A DNA stretch of 35,070 nucleotides from Actinomycetes bacterium (GTDB taxonomy: Bacteria; Actinomycetota; Actinomycetes; Actinomycetales; Actinomycetaceae): positions 1-35,070 of the forward strand of contig JAEWEQ010000023.1 of NCBI GenBank assembly GCA_023389315.1, read 5' to 3'. The notes below the pieces were generated by a model, which was not told the DNA's origin, made no database searches, and worked only from the letters and a program-made list of their open reading frames with translations. A program made the position numbers and the translations under genes. This document shows, piece after piece, positions 17,041 to 25,677 of this stretch; the stretch's first letter is position 1; every line of letters starts with the position of its first letter.

Positions 17041-18633
17041 GTGAAAGTGTGTAAGACTGTTCCCGTGCGACTTAATGGCCATCCACAGAGCCTGCCGGAC
17101 ACGGACGCGCGAGCGCGCCAACTGCAGCAGGATTTTGACGCGAAGATACACGACGAGTGCGGAGTTTTCGGGGTGTGGGCGCCGGGCGAGGACGTAGCCC
17201 GCCTCACCTACTTCGGGCTATACGCTCTCCAGCACCGCGGGCAACAGTCCGCTGGCATTGCCGCCTCAGACGGGCGCAACATTATGATTTACAAAGACCT
17301 GGGATTGGTATCCCAGGTCTTTAATGCGCAAGCCCTCTCGCCTTTGACCGGGCATTTGGCGATCGGACACGTGCGGTATGCGACTACCGGGGCGAATGTG
17401 TGGGAGAACGCCCAACCAACGTTGGGCCCCACCGCCACCGGGTCGGTGGCCCTGGCTCACAACGGGAACCTCACGAACACGCAGAAGCTACGCAGCCACG
17501 TGAACGGTTTGGGTGGGCGCCAGTTGGCGGACACCAGCACGGACACCGCGGTTTTAACCGCGCTGCTGGGTGCCTATGGTCGGCAGGAGGACGAGGCCGT
17601 GCCCGCTGCGCCCGCCGCGGCGCACGCACCGTCCTCGGAATCCACCGACCCAGACCAGCCAATCACGGCCCGCGGCTCCCTCATCGAAGCCGCCATGTCG
17701 GTACTGCCACAGCTAAACGGCGCGTTCTCCTTGGTTTTCATGGATGAACGCACCCTCTACGGGGCGCGCGACGCCCACGGCATCCGCCCGCTGGTGCTCG
17801 GACGTTTGGAATCAGGCTGGGTATTGGCCTCCGAAACCGCCGCCCTCGACATTGTGGGCGCCCAGTTTGTGCGCGAAGTCGAACCGGGCGAGCTCATCGC
17901 CATTGATTCCGAGGGCGTTCGCACCCACCGTTTCGCCCCCGCCACCCCGCACGGATGCGTCTTTGAATACGTGTACTTAGCACGCCCCGACACGTCCATC
18001 TGTGACCGCTCCATCATCGTGGCTCGTCAAGAAATGGGGGCCCGCCTGGCGGCCGAACACCCGGTGGAAGCGGACCTGGTGATCGCCACCCCTGAATCCG
18101 GCACTCCCGCCGCTATTGGCTACGCCCAAGGGTCGGGAATCCCATACGCTCAGGGCCTGGTGAAGAACGCTTACGTGGGGCGCACGTTCATTCAACCCAC
18201 CCAGTCGCTACGCCAGCTCGGTATTCGTCTAAAACTCAACCCGCTGCGCGAAGTGATCGCCGGGCGGCGCCTGATCGTGGTGGACGATTCCATTGTAAGA
18301 GGTAACACCCAGCGCGCACTGGTGGCGATGCTACGCGAAGCCGGTGCGAAAGAAGTACACGTACGTATTTCTTCCCCGCCGGTGACGTGGCCGTGTTTCT
18401 TTGGAATTGACTTCCCCACCCGGGCGGAACTGATCGCTTCTGCGATGGATACCGAAGCGATTCGCCGCTCCATTGGCGCCGACACGCTGGGGTATTTGTC
18501 GATCGACGGCATGGTGGCTGCCACCGGGCAGAAGCGGGACAAACTTTGCTTGGCGTGCTTCACCGGTGACTACCCCATGCCGGTGCCCCCGGGCACTCCC
18601 ATCCCCGGCACTCCCGGGGCGCGCACCACCTGA
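17041..18633 (+). CDS. purF: Amidophosphoribosyltransferase
   Basis: It makes phosphoribosylamine from PRPP and glutamine, the first step of de novo purine synthesis. The glutaminase nucleophile is Cys40 in HDECGVFGVW, so 39 residues before it form a propeptide that must be removed. The phosphoribosyltransferase part has LIVVDDSIVRGNTQRALV near 410-427. Cysteines in PHGCVFEYVY, PVTWPCFFG and KLCLACFTG match the [4Fe-4S] ligands of the Bacillus-type enzyme. Residues about 183-212 are a low-complexity Ala/Pro insertion in the glutaminase domain that I do not expect from other actinobacterial PurF. GTG at 17041 has no clear ribosome binding site; GTG at 17065, seven bases after TAAGAC, is an alternative leaderless start. 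purM follows. Confidence 0.95.
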   Translation: MKVCKTVPVRLNGHPQSLPDTDARARQLQQDFDAKIHDECGVFGVWAPGEDVARLTYFGLYALQHRGQQSAGIAASDGRNIMIYKDLGLVSQVFNAQALSPLTGHLAIGHVRYATTGANVWENAQPTLGPTATGSVALAHNGNLTNTQKLRSHVNGLGGRQLADTSTDTAVLTALLGAYGRQEDEAVPAAPAAAHAPSSESTDPDQPITARGSLIEAAMSVLPQLNGAFSLVFMDERTLYGARDAHGIRPLVLGRLESGWVLASETAALDIVGAQFVREVEPGELIAIDSEGVRTHRFAPATPHGCVFEYVYLARPDTSICDRSIIVARQEMGARLAAEHPVEADLVIATPESGTPAAIGYAQGSGIPYAQGLVKNAYVGRTFIQPTQSLRQLGIRLKLNPLREVIAGRRLIVVDDSIVRGNTQRALVAMLREAGAKEVHVRISSPPVTWPCFFGIDFPTRAELIASAMDTEAIRRSIGADTLGYLSIDGMVAATGQKRDKLCLACFTGDYPMPVPPGTPIPGTPGARTT

Positions 18634-18741
18634 CGCCGCTATCCCCGGCCCGCTGCCAGCCACGCGAGCGCGGGCCATCTTGAACCTACCGACCCACTAT
18701 TTTCGCACTGCAGGCCCAAGGGCCGTGAAGGAAGGAAACCC
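18634..18741 (+). other. purF-purM spacer with two hairpins
   Basis: The gap holds a GGCCCGC...GCGGGCC stem (about 18646-18676) and a small GGCCC-AA-GGGCC hairpin (about 18714-18725) just upstream of the purM ribosome binding site GAAGGAAA. No convincing promoter is visible, so purM is probably read from purF. The hairpins may attenuate or stabilise the transcript. Confidence 0.35.
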
Positions 18742-19836
18742 ATGGTTGATTACGCCGCCGCTGGAGTGGATATCGAAGCCGGTGACCGCGCGGTCGAACT
18801 AATGAAAGCTTCCGTAGCTGCCTCCCACAACCACACCGTGGTGGCCGGAGCCGGCGGGTTCGCGGGCCTGATCGACGCCAGTGAACTAATCGGTATGCGC
18901 CGCCCTTTGTTAGCTTCCTCCACCGACGGGGTGGGTACCAAAGTGGCGCTGGCACAAGCCCTAGACATCCACCACACCATCGGCCAGGACCTGGCGGCGA
19001 TGGTGGTTGACGACATCGTGGTCACCGGTGCCCGGCCCCTGCTGATGACCGACTACATCGCCTGCGGGCGGGTGATTCCTGAACGTATCGCGGACATCGT
19101 GCGCGGCATCGCGAATGCTTGCGCGGCAGTGGATTGCCCGCTGGTGGGTGGGGAAACCGCGGAACACCCGGGTCTGATGGAGCCGGACGAATACGACGTG
19201 GCGGGCGCCGCGGTGGGCGTGGTGGAGGCTGACCAGGTCCTCGGCGCGCATCGCGTAAAGGCCGGTGACGTGCTGGTGGCGCTGCCTTCCTCGGGCATCC
19301 ACTCCAACGGTTTTTCCCTGGTGCGGCGCATCGTCGCGGATGCCGGCTGGCAGTGGGATCGACACATTCCTGAATGGGGGCGCTCCGCGGGGGAGGAACT
19401 CCTCGAACCGACCGCCTTGTATACGGCACACTGCTTGCAGATGTTAAGCGAGTTTGGCGAGGGCGTGCGCGCCTTCAGCCATATCACCGGCGGTGGTTTA
19501 GGGGCCAACCTGTGTCGCGTGATGCCTCCCGGTTTGGCGGCGCAGGTTGAACGTGGATCCTGGGTGGTACCGCCAGTGTTTTCTACCTTGGCCGAGGTCG
19601 GGTCGGTGCCGTGGGAGGATGTGGAACAGACTTGGAACCTGGGTGTGGGGATGGTTGCGGTGGTGAACCCGGCAATTGTTGACGGGGTGCTGGGTTTTTA
19701 CCCGGGGGCCTGGGTATTGGGGCAAGTACTGGCGGCGCAGGCCAGCGAAGTTCACAGCGGGGAGCGTTGGATACAAGGGACTAAGGGAGTCCGCGGTGGG
19801 GCGGCGTGGCTGGTGGGGGACTACCGGCTGGTCTAA
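18742..19836 (+). CDS. purM: Phosphoribosylformylglycinamidine cyclo-ligase (AIR synthetase)
   Basis: It closes the imidazole ring to form AIR in purine synthesis, using ATP. The 364-residue protein has YAAAGVDIEAGDRAVELMK at the N-terminus, the glycine-rich TVVAGAGGFAGL, the phosphate-binding SSTDGVGTKVALA, VGGETAEHPGLM, and SSGIHSNGFSLVRRI, all signatures of the family. SHITGGGLGANLCR lies in the C-terminal half. The length is normal. The start ATG follows GAAGGAAA. It lies directly after purF as in many Actinobacteria. It ends before a strong bidirectional hairpin shared with the convergent DUF3073 gene. Confidence 0.96.
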   Translation: MVDYAAAGVDIEAGDRAVELMKASVAASHNHTVVAGAGGFAGLIDASELIGMRRPLLASSTDGVGTKVALAQALDIHHTIGQDLAAMVVDDIVVTGARPLLMTDYIACGRVIPERIADIVRGIANACAAVDCPLVGGETAEHPGLMEPDEYDVAGAAVGVVEADQVLGAHRVKAGDVLVALPSSGIHSNGFSLVRRIVADAGWQWDRHIPEWGRSAGEELLEPTALYTAHCLQMLSEFGEGVRAFSHITGGGLGANLCRVMPPGLAAQVERGSWVVPPVFSTLAEVGSVPWEDVEQTWNLGVGMVAVVNPAIVDGVLGFYPGAWVLGQVLAAQASEVHSGERWIQGTKGVRGGAAWLVGDYRLV

Positions 19837-19961
19837 ACCGGATGATTGAGGCGGACGGTGGGGTATAGGCGGGGAGTGTCGATGGCAGTAGCACCGGAAC
19901 CCGGTGTGCGAGGGGGCCCACCAACCGGGCTTGGCACCACTGCCAACTTGCGCGCATACAG

Positions 19962-19998
19962 CAGCGGTGCGGATCCGATACTTTGATCCGCACCGCTG
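19962..19998. terminator. Bidirectional hairpin between purM and the DUF3073 gene
   Basis: A perfect 14-bp stem, CAGCGGTGCGGATC (19962-19975) pairing with 19985-19998, encloses a 9-base loop. It lies between two convergent genes. Neither side has a long T run, so it may act as a structural or Rho-assisted terminator. Confidence 0.75.
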
Positions 19999-20044
19999 TG
20001 TAGTAGTTAAACGCCCAACGATTTTAAAGGTGCCTGCCGCAATG

Positions 20045-20224
20045 TCAGCGGTAGTGATCCCAATCGTCGTCGGTCGCCGGGGGAATCTCCCCGTAAGGAC
20101 TATCAACTTCACCACGTTCGGCAGCGAGTTCACGCTGCAGAGCGTCGTAATCGGTCTCCGGGCTGTAGTACTTCAGCTTCCGAGCGACCTTCGTCTGTTT
20201 GGCCTTCTGACGGCCGCGCCCCAT
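20045..20224 (-). CDS. Small DUF3073 protein
   Basis: This 59-residue protein begins MGRGRQKAKQTKVARKLKYY and continues SPETDYDALQRELAAE, the signature of DUF3073, a family confined to Actinobacteria and of unknown function. The basic N-terminus and acidic C-terminus (PPATDDDWDHYR) suggest a small soluble, possibly RNA- or DNA-associated protein, but that is a guess. GGAGGGGG lies about 10 bases before the ATG. It is a monocistronic unit with its own candidate promoter (TAGAAT at 20310-20305) and shares a terminator hairpin with purM. Confidence 0.9.
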   Translation of the reverse strand: MGRGRQKAKQTKVARKLKYYSPETDYDALQRELAAERGEVDSPYGEIPPATDDDWDHYR

Positions 20225-20304
20225 TGGCGTCGACCCCCTCCACAGTCGGTCAGTGTCCGCGCGTGACGGATCGCCTGAGTAACGATTGATAACTTTGCGG
20301 TTCT

Positions 20305-20310
20305 ATTCTA
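20305..20310 (-). promoter_or_regulatory. Candidate -10 element of the DUF3073 gene
   Basis: Read on the minus strand this is TAGAAT, close to TATAAT, about 80 bases upstream of the DUF3073 start. The -35 region is weak. Confidence 0.4.
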
Positions 20311-20339
20311 CCCGCAACCGCGGTGACTTTGCCATTAGC

Positions 20340-20377
20340 CGGGCAGGTTCCTACCACAATATGGTCAAACCTGCCCG
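20340..20377 (-). terminator. Hairpin after the DUF3618 gene
   Basis: CGGGCAGGTT (20340-20349) pairs with AACCTGCCCG (20368-20377), and the loop contains a further ACCA/TGGT pair. It starts just past the stop of the DUF3618 gene on the minus strand and probably ends that operon. Confidence 0.6.
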
Positions 20378-20382
20378 CACTG

Positions 20383-20682
20383 TCAGCGTCGACGCCAGAT
20401 GGCGATACCGGCAACCACCGCTAAACCAGTGGCGATGGAAGCCAAGGTAGCGAGGGCGGTCGGGTCCCCCTTCTTCGCATCATCCATGGTGTCTTGTGCC
20501 TTCTTACCCAGGTCAGCGGCACTGGCTTTGGCTTTTTCGGTGACGCTCTTAACCTGGGTGCGCGGGTCCAGGCGGCCGGTTAGTTCATCAACCGTGGACT
20601 GCATCGCCAGGCGGGTGCGTTGGATTTCCGCTTCGATATCTTCAACCGAACGAGCGGCGGACTTACCTTCGTTGTTGCTCAC
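20383..20682 (-). CDS. DUF3618 membrane-anchored helical protein
   Basis: This 99-residue protein starts with a polar, charged region containing SVEDIEAEIQRTRLAMQSTV and DELTGRLDPR, the DUF3618 signature (Glu-x-x-Arg spacing, then a predicted amphipathic helix). It ends in one membrane helix (LATLASIATGLAVVAGIAIW) and a basic RRR tail. It overlaps the upstream holin-like gene by four bases. The two families commonly occur together in Actinobacteria, probably as envelope stress or membrane-organising proteins. Function is unknown. Confidence 0.85.
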   Translation of the reverse strand: MSNNEGKSAARSVEDIEAEIQRTRLAMQSTVDELTGRLDPRTQVKSVTEKAKASAADLGKKAQDTMDDAKKGDPTALATLASIATGLAVVAGIAIWRRR

Positions 20683-21122
20683 TTCTCCATACCCCTTTTC
20701 ACAGCGTCAATATTTAGCTTCATATTGGTCTTCGGATCCGGCTTATCGGCCATGCCCTTCTTCAGCAGGAAGGCGCCAACGGCCGCCAGAATAATGACGA
20801 TCAGCAGCAAAATGCCGGTCACTGACAGTGCCGCTGCCCACGGCGGCATGATCAAGTCGAAAGCCTCTTCGATGGTGTGGAAGATCCACCCCAGTAAGTA
20901 GAGGGCGGCCACGCCGGCGCCAGCCAACAGTGCGCCGCCGGTGCCGGCTTTCTTTGCCAGGCCGGTGGCTTTAACTTTGGTGAGCTCGATTTCGCTGCGA
21001 ATGAGGGTGCTTATCTGGTTGGAAAGCTCCCCGAAGAGCTCACCAATAGTGGTGTTGGGACGCGATTGGGTAGTTTCAACTACGGTGACGCGGTGTGCGG
21101 GATTTGGTTTGTCCGCCGCCAT
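20679..21122 (-). CDS. Holin-like DUF1469 (phage holin family) membrane protein
   Basis: This protein of about 147 residues has two membrane helices (GTGGALLAGAGVAALYLLGW and WAAALSVTGILLLIVIILAA) between amphipathic charged segments. TTIGELFGELSNQISTLIRS followed by EIELTKVKA is the typical start of the PF07332 'phage holin family' domain. In Actinobacteria this is usually a chromosomal membrane protein rather than a phage lysis gene; nothing here suggests lysis. Three ATG codons in a row begin at 21128, 21125 and 21122. AGGAG directly abuts the first, so the third, six bases away, is the best start. It is the first gene of a two-gene operon. Confidence 0.82.
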   Translation of the reverse strand: MAADKPNPAHRVTVVETTQSRPNTTIGELFGELSNQISTLIRSEIELTKVKATGLAKKAGTGGALLAGAGVAALYLLGWIFHTIEEAFDLIMPPWAAALSVTGILLLIVIILAAVGAFLLKKGMADKPDPKTNMKLNIDAVKRGMEK

Positions 21123-21128
21123 CATCAT

Positions 21129-21345
21129 CTCCTAATGGGAAGATACGGTCTGTGGGTCCTAGGTGGATTTTGCCAAAATATTTGACGTCGCGCGTATTCC
21201 GGTTAAAACCCGAACACGCCACTGTGCCTAGTTTGACATGTCCAGCGGCTTATTGCCGAAGATAAGGACCATCTACCACACCTATATTACCTTGCAGCAT
21301 CTAAGCGCGTCACTCTTGCGCGAGCGCCGCAAGCGCGGGAATGCC
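21129..21345 (-). other. Gap between the ABC exporter operon and the holin-like gene
   Basis: No gene is visible. Just beyond the permease stop, CTTGCG (21315-21320) pairs with CGCAAG (21328-21333), a possible weak terminator. CACTCTTGCG occurs twice, at 21311 and 21347, the second inside the permease's last codons, which hints at a short duplication. The promoter of the holin-like operon should lie around 21150-21220, which is AT-rich, but I see no clear hexamer pair. Confidence 0.35.
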
Positions 21346-23865
21346 TCACTCTTGCGTGACCGCCTGCAACACCGGGACGCGTCCGGCTTGCCAGCCCGGC
21401 AGCAGCGACGCCACCACCGCACCCAGGGCGGTTACCAACAGCGTCATTGCCAACGCGCTGGTGGGGATCGACAACTGGGACAACCCGTCCTCGCGCAGAT
21501 AGTAAACCAACGCGGTCGCGACGCCCACTCCCACGGCGATACCCGCCACCGCGCCAAACAGGGCGGTGAGGACCGACTCCACCGCGATGGAGGCGCCCAC
21601 TTTCAAGCGCGACAAGCCAACCACCCGCACCAGGGCGATTTCGCGGATACGTTCTAAGATCGACAATCCCAAGGTGTTGACAATACCCAGCGCCGCCACC
21701 AGCACCGACAATCCGACGAGGGCGTACACCACCGCCAGCACGCGGTTAATCATTTGCGCGCTGAAAGTCACCAGGTCGTCCTTGTTCATCGCCGCGATGG
21801 TGCCCCCTGGTGGCAGATGGGTGCGGATCTGGTCGCGTAACTGCTCCACGTCGGTGCCGTCGGTGGCGTTAATCAGCATGCGCATGCGTCCCAACGGCAC
21901 AATGTGGTGGGTTTGCGCACTGGCGGGGGAGATCAACGTCGCTTGCAGCACCGTGTAGTCGTGGATGGCTTTAATCTGCAGGGTCTGCACGCCCTCGGCG
22001 GTGGGAATTTCCAGGCTGTCGCCAATCTTCAGGTCGTAGTCGTCGGCGGTGGAGGAGTGGATCACCACCCCGTCCTCGGCCCCGTCGGACAGTTGCCCGG
22101 CACGCATGTGCAGTTTCAACGATTTCGTCAGGTCCGTGAAGTCAGCACTGACGATGAACATGGGGACGGGTTGTTCCTTGTCGGGCAGTTTCACCGAGGA
22201 CGGTGCCAGCTCGATGGAGGTCACTTCCCCCACACCGGGCAGAGTTTTGATGGTGTCGTAGAGCGAATCAGGGATGGTCTCCCCCGGCGCCAGCGGCGCT
22301 ACCATCAAGTCCGCGGTGAGTTCGTTTTCCACCATCGATTGGGTCGACACGCGCAGGGAGTCAGCCAGCACCAGGCCCGCGCTCACCAGCCCCATCCCAA
22401 TAATCAGCGCCCCTCCGGTGGCGGCGGTGCGGCGCGGGTTCCGCAGGGAGTTACCCACCCCCAGGCGCATCCACGCGGAGCGCACTTTGGTCAGCGGCCA
22501 GGCGATGATTTTCAGCATTCCCACGGCGAGGGCGGGGGCCGCCACCAGGGTGCCGACCACGGTGGCCAGGGCGCCGCCACCCAGCACCCACCCCGCGTAG
22601 TCGGAGTCCAGGTTTATGGAGGTGACCAGGGCAGCTGCTCCCGCAGCCAACAGCACTACCCCCACTGCGAGGCGCCCCCACAGGGGGTATTCCCGCACGC
22701 CGGAAACTTCCCGCATAGCTTCCACCGGGGGGATCTGTGCGGCGCGACGGCCAGGCAGTAACGCCCCCACGATGGTCACCGCGGTGCCCACCACCAGGGC
22801 CAGCAACATGATGGGGGTGGAGATACTGGCCGACACGGAGGTCACCAGCGACAGGCGTTGCAACCCCCAGGTAGCTAACGCCAGCAGCCCGGCTCCCGCG
22901 GCGATCCCCAGCACTGAGCCCAGCACACCGATGATGGCCGCTTGCCCCGCAATGGCGGTGAACACTTGGAACGGGGAGACCCCGATTGCCCGCAGATAGG
23001 CGAATTCTTTTTGCCGCGCCTTCACCACCATGGTGAAAGTGTTCGCGATGATGAAGATCGAAACCCCCAAAGCGAGGGCGTTAAACACCAAAATGAATGC
23101 CGTCACGAACCCCAACGCGGTACGCAGGTCGGAGCGGGCCTGCTGGGAAACTTCTTCGGAAGTGAGCACGTCGTAGCCGCCCCCAACTTGGGCGCGAATA
23201 TCCTCCGCCACTTGGCTTACGTCCGCATCAGCGGTCACTTGCACCGCGATTTCGTCCGCCACCTGCGGGTTCGGCAGGTGCGCCGCCAGGGCCTCGGTGT
23301 CCATCCCGATGACGTTGATACCACCCATCGTTTTGGGGTATTCCAACGTTCCCACGACTTTCGCGGTGACGGTCTGCCCGTGAATGACGAACTTCAGTTC
23401 CCCGCCTTCGCTACCGCCTAGCCGCGCCAGTGCGTCCTTTTCGACCACCACTTCGCCCTCGCCACTGGGGGCTTGCCCGCGTAGTTGCCACGGGTTGAAA
23501 TCAGCGACGTTGTTGACCACGGTGATCAGGCCGGCGGTGACAATCGGTAGGTCATCTTTGCCGAGGACGGTCACCGGGGCGGACTGGTTCGCGCGGGCTT
23601 TGTCGACGCCGGGGACTTCCGCCACCCGGGCAGCGAGGCCGTTGGGGACTTGGGAGCGGGAGTTGGACAGTTCGGAAAGCGGTTTGCCACTCACATGCAG
23701 ATCACCCACCACTCCCACGGTGGCGGCGGTATCGAGGCTTTCTTGTAGTTGGTCGCGCAGCGCCAGGGTGCCCACCAGGAAACCCACGCCCAGTACCACC
23801 GCGATGACGGTGAAGGCGAAGCGTTTGGGGTGGGCGAGTATGTCACGCCATGTCAGTTTGAACAT
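21346..23865 (-). CDS. FtsX-family ABC transporter permease
   Basis: This is the membrane component of a MacB/LolCDE/FtsX-type ABC system that uses cytoplasmic ATP hydrolysis to drive work outside the membrane. The 839-residue protein has a first helix at about 16-36 (FAFTVIAVVLGVGFLVGTLA), a large extracytoplasmic domain, an FtsX core of three helices near 255-370 (ALGVSIFIIANTFTMVVKAR, then KEFAYLRAIG), and a second extracytoplasmic domain. A second FtsX core ends the protein (LGIVNTLGLSILERIREIAL, then VRVVGLSR). Two FtsX units in one chain are typical of actinobacterial exporters. The ATPase gene lies three bases upstream, so the two form one transporter. Substrate is unknown. Confidence 0.9.
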   Translation of the reverse strand: MFKLTWRDILAHPKRFAFTVIAVVLGVGFLVGTLALRDQLQESLDTAATVGVVGDLHVSGKPLSELSNSRSQVPNGLAARVAEVPGVDKARANQSAPVTVLGKDDLPIVTAGLITVVNNVADFNPWQLRGQAPSGEGEVVVEKDALARLGGSEGGELKFVIHGQTVTAKVVGTLEYPKTMGGINVIGMDTEALAAHLPNPQVADEIAVQVTADADVSQVAEDIRAQVGGGYDVLTSEEVSQQARSDLRTALGFVTAFILVFNALALGVSIFIIANTFTMVVKARQKEFAYLRAIGVSPFQVFTAIAGQAAIIGVLGSVLGIAAGAGLLALATWGLQRLSLVTSVSASISTPIMLLALVVGTAVTIVGALLPGRRAAQIPPVEAMREVSGVREYPLWGRLAVGVVLLAAGAAALVTSINLDSDYAGWVLGGGALATVVGTLVAAPALAVGMLKIIAWPLTKVRSAWMRLGVGNSLRNPRRTAATGGALIIGMGLVSAGLVLADSLRVSTQSMVENELTADLMVAPLAPGETIPDSLYDTIKTLPGVGEVTSIELAPSSVKLPDKEQPVPMFIVSADFTDLTKSLKLHMRAGQLSDGAEDGVVIHSSTADDYDLKIGDSLEIPTAEGVQTLQIKAIHDYTVLQATLISPASAQTHHIVPLGRMRMLINATDGTDVEQLRDQIRTHLPPGGTIAAMNKDDLVTFSAQMINRVLAVVYALVGLSVLVAALGIVNTLGLSILERIREIALVRVVGLSRLKVGASIAVESVLTALFGAVAGIAVGVGVATALVYYLREDGLSQLSIPTSALAMTLLVTALGAVVASLLPGWQAGRVPVLQAVTQE

Positions 23866-23868
23866 GCC

Positions 23869-25434
23869 TCACCGGCTTCGCTTCGAGGTGTCGGGCACGA
23901 TCGGGATTTGCCCGGTGAGGGAGGGGTCGTCTTGGGGGATCACCGAGCCGGGGAGGTTTTGCAGCACCCGCTGGGCGGCTTCCAACACCCGCTCGGTTTC
24001 CGGCTCCAGTTCGCGGGCTGGAGCGATGCGGCGCAGCGCGACGTCCAGTGGCTCGCCCGGTAGGGGAGCGTCCGGCGTGGCATCTGCGGGAAGGGTAGCA
24101 TCTACGGTCGGCGTGGCGGGGCGGCCGGATCCGCTAGCCGCAGTGGTGGGCATCTGGTCGCCGGGCGTGTGATAACTGGGTGTGCGGCAGGTGGGGGAGG
24201 CCGCTGCTTCCGGGGTTTGCGGGGCGGTTGACTGAGCGGCTTCAGGCTGCGATTGCGTTGGCGTTTGCAGGGCCCGGTGGCGAGCCCGCGTGGGGGTGGT
24301 GGGCCCGGTCTCGCCATCGGTAGGCAACGCGCTGGCGGTGGCATGTGTGGTGGCGTCGGCATGCGGCGCGCTCGAAGTGTGTGCGGCGCTGGTCGTTCGC
24401 AGGTCGGCGGAGCTCGGGTCGGTGAGGTGCGCGCCAGCAGTGCCCTGCGAGGCGGTAGCTGTGTCCTGCCCCGCGGCGTGCTCCGCGGCTACGGGGTACT
24501 CCTGCCCCGCGCTGGACTGCTGGGCTGCGGCTGCCATCCCGCTCGCAGCCAACTCCTCCGAGGAAGGACGAATCCCCCGCGAAGACCGGGTGGGGACGCC
24601 GGTGACCTGCGGCTGGCGCGCTCGGGCACCTGAATCTGCGAGGACGGGACCGTCCTCGTCGAAAGAATCAATAGAATCGGGGCCGCCAAGTTCACGCAAC
24701 GCATCCAGGATGGTGTCGCGCTGGGGGTTGCGCAGCTGCGCCACCACCTGGCCATCGAAGAGGAATAAGACGCGGTCGGCGAAAGCCGCGGCGTCGGGTT
24801 CGTGAGTCACCATCACCACGGTTTGCCCCAGCGAATCCACCGCGTGACGCAGGAAGGAGAGGACCTGGCGGGTAGATTTCGAATCGAGGTTCCCGGTGGG
24901 CTCATCCGCGAACACCACGGTGGGATCGGTCGCCAGGGCGCGCGCGCAGGCCACGCGCTGCTGCTGCCCGCCGGACAGTTCCGCCGGGCGGTGCTTCAAC
25001 CGGTCGGCGATACCCACCGCCTGCACCAACGTGTTGAACCGCTCACGCGAGATCGGACGTTTAGCGATGTCCGCGGGAAGTTTAATGTTTTCTTCCGCAT
25101 TCAGCGTGGGAATGAGGTTGAAAGATTGGAAAATGAAACCGATCTTGTCGCGCCGCAGCCGCGTGAGCTTGCGTTCACTCAGCTTCGACACCGTGACGTC
25201 ATCGAGGGTGATGGTGCCGTCGGTGATGGAATCCAAGCCCGCCAGGCAGTGCATGAGGGTAGATTTACCGGAGCCGGACGGACCCATGATGGCGGTGAAT
25301 TCACCGCGACCGATCTGCACGTCGACGCCGCGTAGAGCGTGTACCGCGGCTTCGCCCTTGCCGTATATTTTGGTCACGTTGGTGGCTTCTACCACTACGT
25401 CGGCGGGAGATTCAATCGGTTGTAAAACACTCAT
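23869..25434 (-). CDS. ABC transporter ATPase (LolD/MacB type) with a long disordered tail
   Basis: This is the nucleotide-binding subunit for the FtsX-like permease. From ATG 25434 the Walker A is GPSGSGKST (51-59), the signature is LSGGQQQR (153-160), the Walker B is VVFADEPTGNLDS (173-185) and the switch His is His211. The ATPase fold ends near residue 245, as in a normal ~230-residue LolD. Another ~275 residues follow: an Ala/Thr/Ser/Pro-rich low-complexity stretch, then a short helical segment (PLDVALRRIAPARELEPETE) and PDTSKRSR. The tail is unusual for this family. The frame is open to 25491, but ATG 25434 is six bases after GACAAT (25446-25441), as in dcd, which suggests a leaderless start. 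Confidence 0.88.
   Translation of the reverse strand: MSVLQPIESPADVVVEATNVTKIYGKGEAAVHALRGVDVQIGRGEFTAIMGPSGSGKSTLMHCLAGLDSITDGTITLDDVTVSKLSERKLTRLRRDKIGFIFQSFNLIPTLNAEENIKLPADIAKRPISRERFNTLVQAVGIADRLKHRPAELSGGQQQRVACARALATDPTVVFADEPTGNLDSKSTRQVLSFLRHAVDSLGQTVVMVTHEPDAAAFADRVLFLFDGQVVAQLRNPQRDTILDALRELGGPDSIDSFDEDGPVLADSGARARQPQVTGVPTRSSRGIRPSSEELAASGMAAAAQQSSAGQEYPVAAEHAAGQDTATASQGTAGAHLTDPSSADLRTTSAAHTSSAPHADATTHATASALPTDGETGPTTPTRARHRALQTPTQSQPEAAQSTAPQTPEAAASPTCRTPSYHTPGDQMPTTAASGSGRPATPTVDATLPADATPDAPLPGEPLDVALRRIAPARELEPETERVLEAAQRVLQNLPGSVIPQDDPSLTGQIPIVPDTSKRSR
24639..24658. repeat. Palindrome made of two inverted CGAGGACG/CGTCCTCG octamers
   Basis: CGAGGACGG-GA-CCGTCCTCG is a perfect 9-bp inverted repeat with a 2-base loop inside the low-complexity tail of the ABC ATPase. 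It consists of two head-to-head copies of the octamer that is over-represented across the window. Confidence 0.8.
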
Positions 25435-25440
25435 GACCCT

Positions 25441-25446
25441 ATTGTC
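25441..25446 (-). promoter_or_regulatory. Candidate -10 element of the ABC exporter operon
   Basis: On the minus strand this reads GACAAT, six bases before the preferred ATG at 25434, with no proper ribosome binding site. The arrangement matches the one before dcd. Confidence 0.4.
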
Positions 25447-25645
25447 CGACATTGGGCTTGATTTGGGTGCGCGGGCGCGCGTGTTGAGCATATCGGGGTA
25501 GGGGTGGGAGTGGTTCGCGAGGACGTAGCGGCCCGGTGGCTTCTGAAAATGGTCGGTCAGCCCAGCGTCGTAATAACAGGAAGGGGGAAACCCGATGGTG
25601 TGGGGCGTGGACTTGGTCAGCCCGGTCGCGCTTTTGACAAAGAAA

Positions 25646-25677
25646 GAAGGCCCTCAGTGGAGGAGGGCCTTCTTCGT
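25646..25677 (-). terminator. Rho-independent terminator of the tRNA operon
   Basis: GAAGGCCCTC (25646-25655) pairs perfectly with GAGGGCCTTC (25663-25672) around a 7-base loop. On the minus strand it follows tRNA-Phe directly and leads into a pyrimidine-rich TTCTTTCTTTG stretch (25645 and down), as expected for an intrinsic terminator. Confidence 0.85.

Noticed and set aside
20679..21122. Phage holin annotation suggesting a prophage here
   Set aside because: The family name is historical. Paired with a DUF3618 gene and chromosomal octamer density around it, this is an ordinary actinobacterial membrane protein.
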